DNA from: Actinoallomurus sp048498315
GTDB taxonomy: Bacteria; Actinomycetota; Actinomycetes; Streptosporangiales; Streptosporangiaceae
Direction of reading: 5' to 3'
Length of the DNA: 33,363 nucleotides
NCBI GenBank assembly: GCA_048498315.1
Contig: JBEHYF010000053.1
Location: 1-33,363, forward strand
Part shown: positions 15,283 through 22,918 of the stretch, one piece after another
How positions within the stretch are numbered: position 1 is the first letter of the stretch
Layout: every line of letters begins with the position of its first letter
The notes under the pieces: generated by a model
What the model was told of the DNA's origin: nothing
The model's database searches: none
What the model saw: only the letters and a program-made list of their open reading frames with translations
Position numbers and translations under genes: made by a program

Positions 15283-15945
15283 ATGCGTAAATTCCCCGCG
15301 AGTTCGCTTCTCGTTGGCGCCGCCACCGCCGGTGCGATCACGCTCGGCGCCTCGGCGGCCTTCGCCGCCGGCGCCTGGAGCGTCGGCAATCCCAACCCCG
15401 ACGGGAGCTTCTCCGCATCGCTCAAGTCGGGCGGGACCGTCGTGTTCAGGGACACCAAGACCGGCGCGCAGTTCACCTGCACGGTCTCGACCATCAACGG
15501 AAGTGCGCCCAGCGGTACCGTGTCCAACCCCGTCGCCACCATCACCAACGGCACCTTCACCAACTGCAGCGGCCCCCTCGGCAGCACGGGTAGTGCGTCC
15601 ATGAGCTCGGGCGGCCTCAATGCCGTGACGTACGACGCGACCACCGACACGGTCACCGGGAACATCACCGGGATCAGCGCCAACCTCACGATCAAGAGCC
15701 TGCTGGGGACCTGCACCGGGACGGTGACCGGCAGCATCGGCACAACGGATGGCACCGCCAATACCGCGAACGGCAACGTCACCTACGACAACAAGGGAAC
15801 GCTCACCATCAAGCCGGACGCCACGCCGTTCCTGGAGATCGGCAGCGCCAGTGGCGCCTGCGCCGGGCTGGTCAACAGCGGTGACCCCGTCACCTTCCAG
15901 GCGACCTATGTGGTCACCCCCGTCATCACCGTCACGCCCGCCTGA
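15283..15945 (+). CDS. Secreted Cys-containing protein next to MCE operon, family unknown
   Basis: A 220-residue exported protein. The signal peptide is clear: MRKFPASS, a hydrophobic core to about residue 25, and an AFA-type cleavage site near 28 before AGAWSVGNPNPDG. The mature part is rich in Thr, Gly, Ser, Asn and beta-branched residues and predicted beta, with cysteines in FTCTVS, FTNCSGP, GTCTGT and SGACAG, an even number that could form two disulfides. Net composition suggests a compact extracellular beta-sandwich or barrel. I do not recognise the family. The start ATG at 15283 has GGAG 11 bases upstream and directly precedes the signal peptide. It has its own terminator (15965-15995) and shares a promoter block with the MCE operon, so a role in lipid uptake at the cell surface is a reasonable guess only. 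Confidence 0.85.
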   Translation: MRKFPASSLLVGAATAGAITLGASAAFAAGAWSVGNPNPDGSFSASLKSGGTVVFRDTKTGAQFTCTVSTINGSAPSGTVSNPVATITNGTFTNCSGPLGSTGSASMSSGGLNAVTYDATTDTVTGNITGISANLTIKSLLGTCTGTVTGSIGTTDGTANTANGNVTYDNKGTLTIKPDATPFLEIGSASGACAGLVNSGDPVTFQATYVVTPVITVTPA

Positions 15946-15964
15946 CGGCTGACGTGCAGCCCAG

Positions 15965-15995
15965 AAGGCCGGCCGGGCAGGTCCCGGCCGGCCTT
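15965..15995 (+). terminator. Strong hairpin terminator after the secreted protein
   Basis: AAGGCCGGCCGGG (15965-15977) and CCCGGCCGGCCTT (15983-15995) pair perfectly over 13 bases with a 5-base loop, 19 bases after the stop codon. There is no long T-run, which is usual in high-GC actinomycetes. Confidence 0.8.
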
Positions 15996-16326
15996 CGTGT
16001 TCGGCGCCGGTGGTGACCCGGTCGCACCGGTCCGGCGGCGGGGCGGCTGTGCGGCTCCCGCTCGGCGTTCGCGCCCGCTCTCCTCACCGTCCGCCCCGCC
16101 CATCGGTGTGGGGTCGACTGTCCGCCGGCCGTCATCCGCCGGCCGCACGCCGCGGACCGCCGCACCGACCGGCGATCGACGTGCGGTGCGGTGGCGTCGA
16201 CCATCGGGCCGACGTCACGCGCCGGGTCGGAGGCGTCCATGCGCACCGACGGACAAAATCCCCGGGGCGGATTTGTTACCCGATGATAATTAATCCTTCG
16301 TGACCTAATCGTCGCTTGGACATCGC
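15996..16326. other. Intergenic stretch before the MCE promoter
   Basis: No gene is supported. The first 250 bases are GC-rich with frames open on both strands but without coding-like content or ribosome-binding sites. From about 16257 the sequence turns A/T-richer (GATGATAATTAATCC near 16282), marking the regulatory region of the MCE operon. Confidence 0.4.
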
Positions 16327-16369
16327 TTGCGCGCCGAACGTCCTCGAAAGTAGCGTACTCGCCGGTAGT
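16327..16369 (+). promoter_or_regulatory. Promoter with overlapping operator, copy 2 (MCE operon)
   Basis: A weak -35 TTGCGC (16327-16332), an 18-base spacer and a -10 TAGCGT (16351-16356) precede the operator-like GTACTCGCCGGTAGT (16355-16369). The core TACTCGC-N-GGTAGT is identical to the copy at 15056-15069 and lies at the same distance from the -10. Transcription would run into the mceG remnant and the yrbE/mce genes. A second palindrome, GGAGATCTCC, lies further down near 16463-16472. Confidence 0.55.
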
Positions 16370-16490
16370 GATCACAAGGCCGACTTGGCGAGTCCGGCTG
16401 CAGGGAGTTTCCAGGTCTGCCGGTGATGCAAGCTGATTATCCGAACTCGGAGCCACTCATGGGGAGATCTCCAATGGTCGGCTCGAGATG

Positions 16491-16789
16491 ATGGGAATCA
16501 AAGTAGTCGCCGAAGGCCTGGCGAAGTCCTTTGGTAAGAACGCGATTTTGCAGGATGTGACGCCACTTCCGGTCGGTGAGGTCAGCATGATGCCGGGTCA
16601 TCGGACACCGGAAAGACGGTATCCCGCTAATCGCTCATCGGGTTGCTCGAGTCGGAGAGAGGACACGTGCTCATCAACGGCATGGCGAGCGGGCGCACGC
16701 CGCACGGGATGCGCGTCATGAGCATGCCGTACGGGCTGGCCTCCCCGGCGCCGCGGACGATCCTCGCGAGCATCGGAGGGCTGCGGTGA
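16491..16789 (+). pseudogene. mceG: Broken MceG/MlaF-type ABC ATPase gene
   Basis: The frame starts MGIKVVAEGLAKSFGKNAIL then QDVTPLPVGEVSMMPG, the unmistakable start of the MCE-importer ATPase (usual form GEVSVMLGPSGTGKS). After PG a one-base loss shifts the frame: in the +1 frame the P-loop continues as SSDTGKT, then VSR, a TAA stop (16628-16630), and SLIGLLESERGHVLING, again family sequence. After that only about 33 codons remain to a TGA at 16787-16789, so the signature motif, Walker B and H-loop of a roughly 260-350-residue protein are gone. The final TGA overlaps the yrbEA start as GTGA, a leftover of translational coupling. The operon therefore lacks its own ATPase and must borrow one, as the mycobacterial mce operons do with a single shared MceG. 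Confidence 0.88.
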
Positions 16790-17574
16790 CCAGCGGGCAG
16801 AGCGCCGTTCCCGGCACCGCCGCGCTGCGCGAGACGGGGAGGCTGTTCGCGCTGGCCGCCTCCGTGCTCGGCGCGATGTTCCGCCGGCCCTTCCAGGCAC
16901 GGGAGCTGATCCAGCAGTTCTGGTTCATCGCCAGTGTGACGATCCTGCCGACCGCGCTGGTGTCGATCCCGTTCGGCGCGGTGATCGCGCTGCAGGTCGG
17001 CTCGCTCACCCAGCAGCTCGGCGCGCAGTCCTTCACCGGCGCGGCCAGCGTGCTCGCCGTCATCCAGCAGGCCAGCCCGCTGATCGTGGCACTGCTCATC
17101 GCCGGCGCGGGCGGCTCGGCGATCTGCGCGGACATCGGCTCCCGCACGATCCGCGAGGAACTGGACGCGATGGAGGTCATGGGCGTCTCGCCCGTCCAGC
17201 GGCTGATCGCACCGAGGGTGCTGGCCGCGATGCTCGTCGCCGTCTTCCTCAACGGGCTCGTGTCGGTCGTCGGCGTGCTCGGCGGCTACTTCTTCAACGT
17301 GATCATGCAGGGCGGCACGCCCGGCGCGTACCTGGCCAGCTTCTCCGCCCTCGCGCACCTGCCCGACCTGTACATCAGCGAGATCAAGGCGTTCCTGTTC
17401 GGCTTCATCGCCGGCGTCGTCGCAGCGCACCGCGGGCTGAACCCGCGCGGCGGCCCCAAGGGCGTCGGCGACGCGGTGAACCAGTCGGTGGTGATCGCCT
17501 TCCTGCTGCTGTTCTTCGTCAACCTCGTGCTCACCGCGATCTACCTGCAGATCGTCCCCCCGAAGGGAGGCTGA
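16786..17574 (+). CDS. yrbEA: MCE-associated ABC permease YrbE-A
   Basis: A 262-residue membrane protein of the MlaE/YrbE permease family, the membrane part of MCE lipid importers. It has an amphipathic N-terminus (RLFALAASVLGAMFRRPF), several membrane helices (for example 49-71, 98-115, 145-172 and 237-258) and the conserved cytoplasmic coupling motif EELDAMEVMGVSP (124-136), which contacts the ATPase. The GTG start at 16786 follows GGAGGG by five bases and overlaps the stop of the mceG remnant. The next gene begins three bases after its stop. The sequence looks intact, so selection on the permease has gone on after the local ATPase was lost. Confidence 0.95.
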   Translation: MTSGQSAVPGTAALRETGRLFALAASVLGAMFRRPFQARELIQQFWFIASVTILPTALVSIPFGAVIALQVGSLTQQLGAQSFTGAASVLAVIQQASPLIVALLIAGAGGSAICADIGSRTIREELDAMEVMGVSPVQRLIAPRVLAAMLVAVFLNGLVSVVGVLGGYFFNVIMQGGTPGAYLASFSALAHLPDLYISEIKAFLFGFIAGVVAAHRGLNPRGGPKGVGDAVNQSVVIAFLLLFFVNLVLTAIYLQIVPPKGG

Positions 17575-17577
17575 ACG

Positions 17578-18423
17578 ATGGGGACGCCCATGTCCGGCAT
17601 CGCCGGCCGCCTCGACCTCGACCGGCGGCTCGCCTGGCTCGACGTGCTCGGTGACCAGCTCACCTTCTACGTGCGGGCGCTGTTGTGGACGCCGCGTGCG
17701 CTGCGCCGCTACCTGAGGGAGATCCGCCGGCTGCTGGCCGAGGTGTCGTTCGGCAGCGGCGGCCTCGGCGTCATCGGCGGCACCATCGGCGTGATGATCG
17801 CGATGACGCTGTTCACCGGCACCGTCGTCGGCCTCCAGGGCTACGCCGCGCTGAACCAGATCGGCACGTCGGCGTTCACCGGCTTCGTCTCGGCGTACTT
17901 CAACACCCGCGAGATCGCCCCGCTGGTCGCCGGCCTCGCGCTGTCGGCCACGGTCGGCGCCGGGTTCACCGCGCAACTCGGTGCCATGCGGATCTCCGAG
18001 GAGGTCGACGCGCTGGAGGGCATGGGCGTGCCCAGCCTGCCCTACCTCGTCACCACCCGCATCGCGGCCGGCGTCGTCGCGATCATTCCGCTGTACGGGA
18101 TCGGGCTGCTCAGCTCCTACATCGCCGCGCGCGAGACGACGGTGCTGTTCAACGGCCAGTCCGCCGGCACGTACGACCACTACTTCGGCCAGTTCCTCGT
18201 CTCCACCGACGTGCTGTGGTCGTTCGGCAAGGTGCTGATCTTCAGCGTCATGGTGATCCTCGCGCACTGCTACTACGGCTACCGCGCGTCCGGCGGGCCG
18301 GCCGGCGTCGGCGTCGCGGTGGGCCGGGCCGTCCGCACCGCGATCGTGCTGATCAGCCTGAGCGACTTCTTCCTCAGCCTGGCGATCTGGGGCGCCACCA
18401 CCACGGTGAAGGTGGCCGGATGA
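17578..18423 (+). CDS. yrbEB: MCE-associated ABC permease YrbE-B
   Basis: A 281-residue second permease of the MlaE/YrbE family, which pairs with YrbE-A as the heterodimeric membrane channel. Conserved pieces include GGTIGVMIAMTLFTGTVVGL (67-86), REIAPLVAGLALSATVGAGF (111-130) and the coupling motif EEVDALEGMGVPS (141-153). The start ATG at 17578 lies seven bases after AGGGAGG, which sits over the previous stop; an ATG four codons later is possible. Its stop overlaps the start of mceA (ATGA). It contains five to six predicted membrane helices and no signal peptide. Confidence 0.95.
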   Translation: MGTPMSGIAGRLDLDRRLAWLDVLGDQLTFYVRALLWTPRALRRYLREIRRLLAEVSFGSGGLGVIGGTIGVMIAMTLFTGTVVGLQGYAALNQIGTSAFTGFVSAYFNTREIAPLVAGLALSATVGAGFTAQLGAMRISEEVDALEGMGVPSLPYLVTTRIAAGVVAIIPLYGIGLLSSYIAARETTVLFNGQSAGTYDHYFGQFLVSTDVLWSFGKVLIFSVMVILAHCYYGYRASGGPAGVGVAVGRAVRTAIVLISLSDFFLSLAIWGATTTVKVAG

Positions 18424-19655
18424 TCAGCGCCCAGGACTCGCCGCTGGTGAAGGCGCGCCGCCGGCTGATCGGCGTGGCGTTCCTCTTGGTGCTGTGCCTG
18501 CTCGTGTGGCTGTCGATCGCGGTGTACCAGAAGAAGTTCACCAACGTGGCGATGGTGACGCTGCGCACCGACAGCGTCGGCAACGAGATGCACCTGCACG
18601 CCGACGTGAAGCTGCGCGGCCGGGTCGTCGGCGAGGTGCGGAGCATCTCCGCAGACGGCACCGGGGCCCGGCTGCGGCTGGCCATGCAGCCGGGGGAGCT
18701 GCGCCACATCCCGGCGAACGTCACCGCCGAGATGCTGCCCACGACGCTGTTCGGCGAGCGGTACGTCGCGCTGGTCACGCCGCCGGACCCGTCGCCGCAG
18801 CGGCTGGCCGCCGGCGACGAGATCGGTCAGGACCGCAGCGCCGACGCCATCGAGCTGGAACGCGTGCTGAACGACGTGCTGCCGCTGCTGACCGCCGTGA
18901 AGCCGGAGAAGTTGTCGGCCACCCTCACCGCCATGGCGCAGGCGCTGCAAGGTCGCGGCGCGGAGCTCGGCGACACGATGGTGCGGTTCAACGCCTACCT
19001 GGCAAAGCTGAACCCGGAGCTGCCCGCGCTGAACGACGACATCGCCGAGCTGGTGCGGGTCACCCGCCTGTACGCGGACGCCTCGCCGGACATCCTGCAG
19101 GCGCTCACCGACTTCACCACCACGACCCGCACCATCGTCGACGAGCGCGCCAACCTCGCGCAGGTGTACGACTCGGTGACCGGCTCGGCGCAGGACGTCA
19201 CCGCGTTCCTGCGCCAGAACTCCGCCAACATCATCCGGCTGTCCGCCGACAGCCGGCCGACGCTGGAGAAGCTCGCCCGGTACTCCCCGTCGTTCCCCTG
19301 CACGCTGAAGACGCTGGCCGACTTCGTGCCCGCGATGGACCGCGCCCTCGGCAAGGGCACGGACGAGCACGGGCTGCACGTCACCGTCACCGTCGTGCCG
19401 TCGCGCGGGAAGTACGTGCCCGTCCGGGACAAGCCGGTCTACAACGCCGGCGGAGGCCCGCACTGCTACTCGGTGCCCTACACCGGCGTGCCGGCCTCGC
19501 CGGACGACCTGGGCGTGGCGAACTCCCCGGGCGAGAACGACCTCGTCAACGAGCTGGTCGCGCCCGGCATCGGCGAGCCGCCGCGGTCGCTGCCCGACTG
19601 GAGCAGCGTGCTGGTCGGCCCGCTGTACCGGGGTGCGGAGGTGAAGCTGAAGTGA
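18420..19655 (+). CDS. mceA: MCE family protein MceA
   Basis: A 411-residue protein, first of six MCE subunits. One N-terminal membrane anchor (LIGVAFLLVLCLLVWLSIAV, 16-35) is followed by the MCE/MlaD domain (about 41-121), which ends in TTLFGERYVALVTPP. A long helical region then forms the tube-like part of the importer (about 150-300). The C-terminal part has two cysteines (SFPCTLKTL and PHCYSVPY), a pattern kept in MceA-type proteins. MCE proteins line up as a hexamer or tunnel that shuttles lipids through the cell envelope to the YrbE permease. The ATG at 18420 overlaps the TGA of yrbEB (ATGA). Confidence 0.94.
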   Translation: MISAQDSPLVKARRRLIGVAFLLVLCLLVWLSIAVYQKKFTNVAMVTLRTDSVGNEMHLHADVKLRGRVVGEVRSISADGTGARLRLAMQPGELRHIPANVTAEMLPTTLFGERYVALVTPPDPSPQRLAAGDEIGQDRSADAIELERVLNDVLPLLTAVKPEKLSATLTAMAQALQGRGAELGDTMVRFNAYLAKLNPELPALNDDIAELVRVTRLYADASPDILQALTDFTTTTRTIVDERANLAQVYDSVTGSAQDVTAFLRQNSANIIRLSADSRPTLEKLARYSPSFPCTLKTLADFVPAMDRALGKGTDEHGLHVTVTVVPSRGKYVPVRDKPVYNAGGGPHCYSVPYTGVPASPDDLGVANSPGENDLVNELVAPGIGEPPRSLPDWSSVLVGPLYRGAEVKLK

Positions 19656-20698
19656 GCGACCGCAGCATCGCCGGGCCGCTGGTCAAGTCGATCGTCTTCA
19701 TCGTCGTGACGACGCTGGCCACCGCCGTGCTGGCGATCAGCATCGCCGGCACCGGCGTCGGCCGCACCGTCGGCTACAACGCCGTGTTCACGGACGTCAC
19801 CGGGCTGAACACCGGCGACAGCGTCCGCATCGCCGGCGTGCGGGTCGGGCAGGTCGACGGCATCCGGGTGACCGACCGGCGGCTGGCCCGGGTGCACTTC
19901 TCGATCAGCGCCGACCGCACGCTGCCGTCCTCGGTCACCGCGACGATCAAGTACATGAACCTGGTCGGGCAGCGCTACATCGAGCTGGACCAGGGCGTCG
20001 GCCCGGTCGGCGGCACGCTGCCGCGCGGCGGGACGATCCCGGTGGAGCGCACGACGCCGGCGCTGAACCTCACCCAGCTCTTCAACGGTTTCCAGCCGCT
20101 GTTCCAGGCGCTGTCGCCGAAGGACGTCAACCAGCTCTCCGGCGAGATCATCCAGGTGCTGCAGGGTGAGGGCACGACCATGGACACCCTCGTGTCGACG
20201 ATCGGCTCGCTCACGACGACGCTGGCGAGCCGCGACCAGGTGATCGGCCGGGTGATCGACAACCTGACCGCCGTCGTGAACACGGTGAACGCCCGCGAGG
20301 GTGAGTTCGAGAACCTGATCGCGACGCTGCGCGCGCTCGTGCACGGGTTCGCCGCCGACCGCAGGCCGATCGGCCAGGCCATCGGCGCGATCTCCCAGCT
20401 CACCACGAGCACCGCCGGGCTGCTCGGGCCGGCCCGCGACCCGCTGAAGCGGGACATCCGCGACCTCGGCCGCCTGTCGTCCAACCTGAACCGCGACCAG
20501 CCGCTGGTGGAGGGCTTCATCCAGCGGCTGCCGGCCAAGATGACCACGATCGCCCGCATCGCCTCGTACGGGTCGTGGCTGAACTTCTACCTGTGCCAGG
20601 CGACGGTCACCGGCGTCGAGTGGGACACCAGCGGGCCGCCGCCGTCCGGGCCGCCGCCCACCGGCATCCCGCTGACGGAAGCGAGGTGCACGTCGTGA
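19652..20698 (+). CDS. mceB: MCE family protein MceB
   Basis: A 348-residue subunit with an N-terminal membrane segment (VKSIVFIVVTTLATAVLAIS, 11-30) and an MCE domain at about 40-114 (VFTDVTGLNTGDSVRIAGVR to YMNLVGQRYIELDQ). A long helical part follows, then a short Pro-rich end with two cysteines (NFYLCQ and EARCTS). The GTG start at 19652 overlaps the TGA of mceA as GTGA. The G-x-x-V-R-I-A-G-V-x-V-G-x-V motif is the hallmark of the MCE fold. Confidence 0.94.
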   Translation: MSDRSIAGPLVKSIVFIVVTTLATAVLAISIAGTGVGRTVGYNAVFTDVTGLNTGDSVRIAGVRVGQVDGIRVTDRRLARVHFSISADRTLPSSVTATIKYMNLVGQRYIELDQGVGPVGGTLPRGGTIPVERTTPALNLTQLFNGFQPLFQALSPKDVNQLSGEIIQVLQGEGTTMDTLVSTIGSLTTTLASRDQVIGRVIDNLTAVVNTVNAREGEFENLIATLRALVHGFAADRRPIGQAIGAISQLTTSTAGLLGPARDPLKRDIRDLGRLSSNLNRDQPLVEGFIQRLPAKMTTIARIASYGSWLNFYLCQATVTGVEWDTSGPPPSGPPPTGIPLTEARCTS

Positions 20699-21702
20699 AG
20701 CCGATGCGGGAACGCAATCCGATCGTCGTCGCGGTGGTCGGCCTGGTCATCCTGGCCGGGCTCGGCACCGCCGCGTACGCCGCCGACGACCTGCCCGTGA
20801 TCGGCGGCGGTACCACCTACACCGCCGACTTCACCGAGTCGGCCGGGCTCGTCCCCGGCAACGAGGTGCGCGTCGCGGGCGTCGAGGTCGGCAAGGTCAC
20901 CGGCGTCTCGCTCGCCCGTGGCCACGTGAAGGTCACCTTCCGGGTCAAGCACACCTGGATCGGCGACGCCAGCACCGCGTCCATCATGATCAAGACGCTG
21001 CTCGGCGCGAAGTACCTCGCCGTCGACCCGCTCGGCGCCGCCGAGCAGGACCCGTCGAAGCCGATCCCGGTCAGCCGCACCACCTCCCCGTACGACGTGA
21101 CGCAGGCGTTCAATCAGCTCGGCCAGACGTTCGGGCAGATCGACACCGACCAGCTCGCGAAGAGCCTGCAGTCGATCTCCGACGCGTTCCGGAACACTCC
21201 GCCGAGCGTGCGGCAGGCCGTCACCGGGCTGTCGGCGCTGTCCCAGACGATCTCCTCGCGGGACGCCCAGATCGCCCGCCTGCTGGCAGGCACCCGCAAG
21301 ATCACCGGCACCCTCGCCGACCAGAACGCCAGCTTCGAGGCGCTCCTGCACGACGGCAACCTGCTGCTCGGCGAGCTGCAGCACCGCCGCAACGCCATCC
21401 ACGCGCTGCTGGTCGGCACGCAGCAGCTGTCCCAGCAGCTCAGCGGCCTCGTCCAGGACGACCAGGCGCAGCTCGACCCGACGCTGCGCGCCCTCGACCA
21501 GGTCACCTCGATGCTGAAGCGCAACGAGGGCAGCCTCGACAAGGCGCTGGCCGTCGCCGGGCCGTACTACCGGCTGATCGGCAACGCGACCGGCAACGGC
21601 CGGTGGATCGACAGCTACCTGTGCGGGATCGTCCCGAAGAACTACCTTCCGCCCGGGACGCCACCGGCGACCGGATGCATGCCACCGAAGCAGGCGGGGT
21701 GA
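20695..21702 (+). CDS. mceC: MCE family protein MceC
   Basis: A 335-residue subunit with the membrane anchor IVVAVVGLVILAGLGTAAYA (10-29) and an MCE domain at about 40-115 (DFTESAGLVPGNEVRVAGVE to LLGAKYLAVDP). A helical region and a short C-terminus with the cysteine pair SYLCGIV and ATGCMPP follow. The start is the GTG at 20695-20697, overlapping the mceB stop (GTGA). The alternative ATG three codons later would break the overlap that runs through the whole operon. Confidence 0.93.
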   Translation: MKPMRERNPIVVAVVGLVILAGLGTAAYAADDLPVIGGGTTYTADFTESAGLVPGNEVRVAGVEVGKVTGVSLARGHVKVTFRVKHTWIGDASTASIMIKTLLGAKYLAVDPLGAAEQDPSKPIPVSRTTSPYDVTQAFNQLGQTFGQIDTDQLAKSLQSISDAFRNTPPSVRQAVTGLSALSQTISSRDAQIARLLAGTRKITGTLADQNASFEALLHDGNLLLGELQHRRNAIHALLVGTQQLSQQLSGLVQDDQAQLDPTLRALDQVTSMLKRNEGSLDKALAVAGPYYRLIGNATGNGRWIDSYLCGIVPKNYLPPGTPPATGCMPPKQAG

Positions 21703-21706
21703 TCGT

Positions 21707-22918
21707 ATGACGCTGCTGAAGACCAGCCCGCCCAAGCCGCCCGCGCTGCGGGTGCGCCCGTCCGCCGTGGTCACCGCGCTGGTCGCGATGATCGCCGTGC
21801 TGGCCGGCGCGCTGTACGTGCTGGCGCTGCCCGGCCCGTGGCACGTCACCGCCTACTTCGACGAGGCCGTCAGCGTGAGCTCCGGCTCCGACGTGCGCGT
21901 CCTCGGCGTCAAGGTCGGCTCGATCGACGCCGTGCGGCCCGAGGGGCGCCAGGTGCGGGTGGAGATGTCGATCGACCACGGCGTCGCGGTGCCGGACGGC
22001 GCCAAGGCCGTCGTCGTGGCGCCCAGCATCGTCGCCGACCGGTACGTGCAGCTCTTCCCCGCCTACACCAGCGGGCCGAAACTGCGCGACCACGCCGTCA
22101 TCCCGGCGACCCGCACCGCCACGCCGGTCGAGCTGGATCAGCTCTACGCCAGCATCAGCCGGCTCGCCAAGGCACTCGGCCCGCAGGGCGCCAACCGGGG
22201 CGGTGCCCTGTCGGACGTGCTGAACACCGGTGCCGCCAACCTCGCCGGCAACGGCGCCGCCCTCGGCGACGTCATCGAGCGCCTCGGGCAGGCGACGCAG
22301 ACCTTGTCCGGATCGAAGGACGACCTGTTCACCACGCTGGCCAACCTGCAGAAGTTCACCACCATGCTCAAGTCCAACGACGGCCAGGTGCGCCTGGCCG
22401 AGCAGCAGCTCGCCCAGGTGAGCGGCTTCCTCGCCGACGACCGGCAGAACCTCGGCGCCGCCCTCCAGCAGCTCGCCACCGCGCTCGTCCAGGTCAAGGC
22501 CTTCATCCAGCAGAACCGGGCGCGCCTGAAGTCGAACGTCACCAAGCTCGCCTCGATCACCCAGGTGCTCGTCGACCAGCGCCGGTCGCTGGCCGAGGCG
22601 CTCGACACCGCGCCGCTCGCCGCCGACAACGCGCTGAACGCCTACGACCCGGTCAACCAGACCCTCGACGGCCGCGGCGACCTGAACGAGCTGAGCATGG
22701 GCGGCCCGCTCACCCAGGAGGCCACCGTGATGAGCGCCGGGAGCCAGGTCTGCTCGGTGACCGCCGCCCGGTCCACGTCGCTCGCCGCGCTCTGCCGGAA
22801 GTACCGGCTCCAGCCGCGCGACCTGGCGCCGGTCTCGCCGTCCCGGCGGGCCGCGCTGCCGCCGCTTCCACTGCCGGCCGTCGGCGACGTGTACGGGACC
22901 CCGGCGGGAGGCCGCTGA
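21707..22918 (+). CDS. mceD: MCE family protein MceD
   Basis: A 403-residue subunit. A basic and Pro-rich start (KTSPPKPPALRVRPS) precedes the membrane helix VVTALVAMIAVLAGALYVLA (21-40). The MCE domain runs from about 47 to 125 (AYFDEAVSVSSGSDVRVLGV to SIVADRYVQLFP). A long helical stretch with many Gln, Leu and Ala follows, predicted coiled coil. Near the end lie a Cys pair (SQVCSVTA and AALCRKY) and a Pro-rich tail (AALPPLPLPAVGDVYGTP). The start ATG is four bases after the mceC stop. In other actinomycetes the D subunit also has such a Pro-rich end. Confidence 0.93.
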   Translation: MTLLKTSPPKPPALRVRPSAVVTALVAMIAVLAGALYVLALPGPWHVTAYFDEAVSVSSGSDVRVLGVKVGSIDAVRPEGRQVRVEMSIDHGVAVPDGAKAVVVAPSIVADRYVQLFPAYTSGPKLRDHAVIPATRTATPVELDQLYASISRLAKALGPQGANRGGALSDVLNTGAANLAGNGAALGDVIERLGQATQTLSGSKDDLFTTLANLQKFTTMLKSNDGQVRLAEQQLAQVSGFLADDRQNLGAALQQLATALVQVKAFIQQNRARLKSNVTKLASITQVLVDQRRSLAEALDTAPLAADNALNAYDPVNQTLDGRGDLNELSMGGPLTQEATVMSAGSQVCSVTAARSTSLAALCRKYRLQPRDLAPVSPSRRAALPPLPLPAVGDVYGTPAGGR

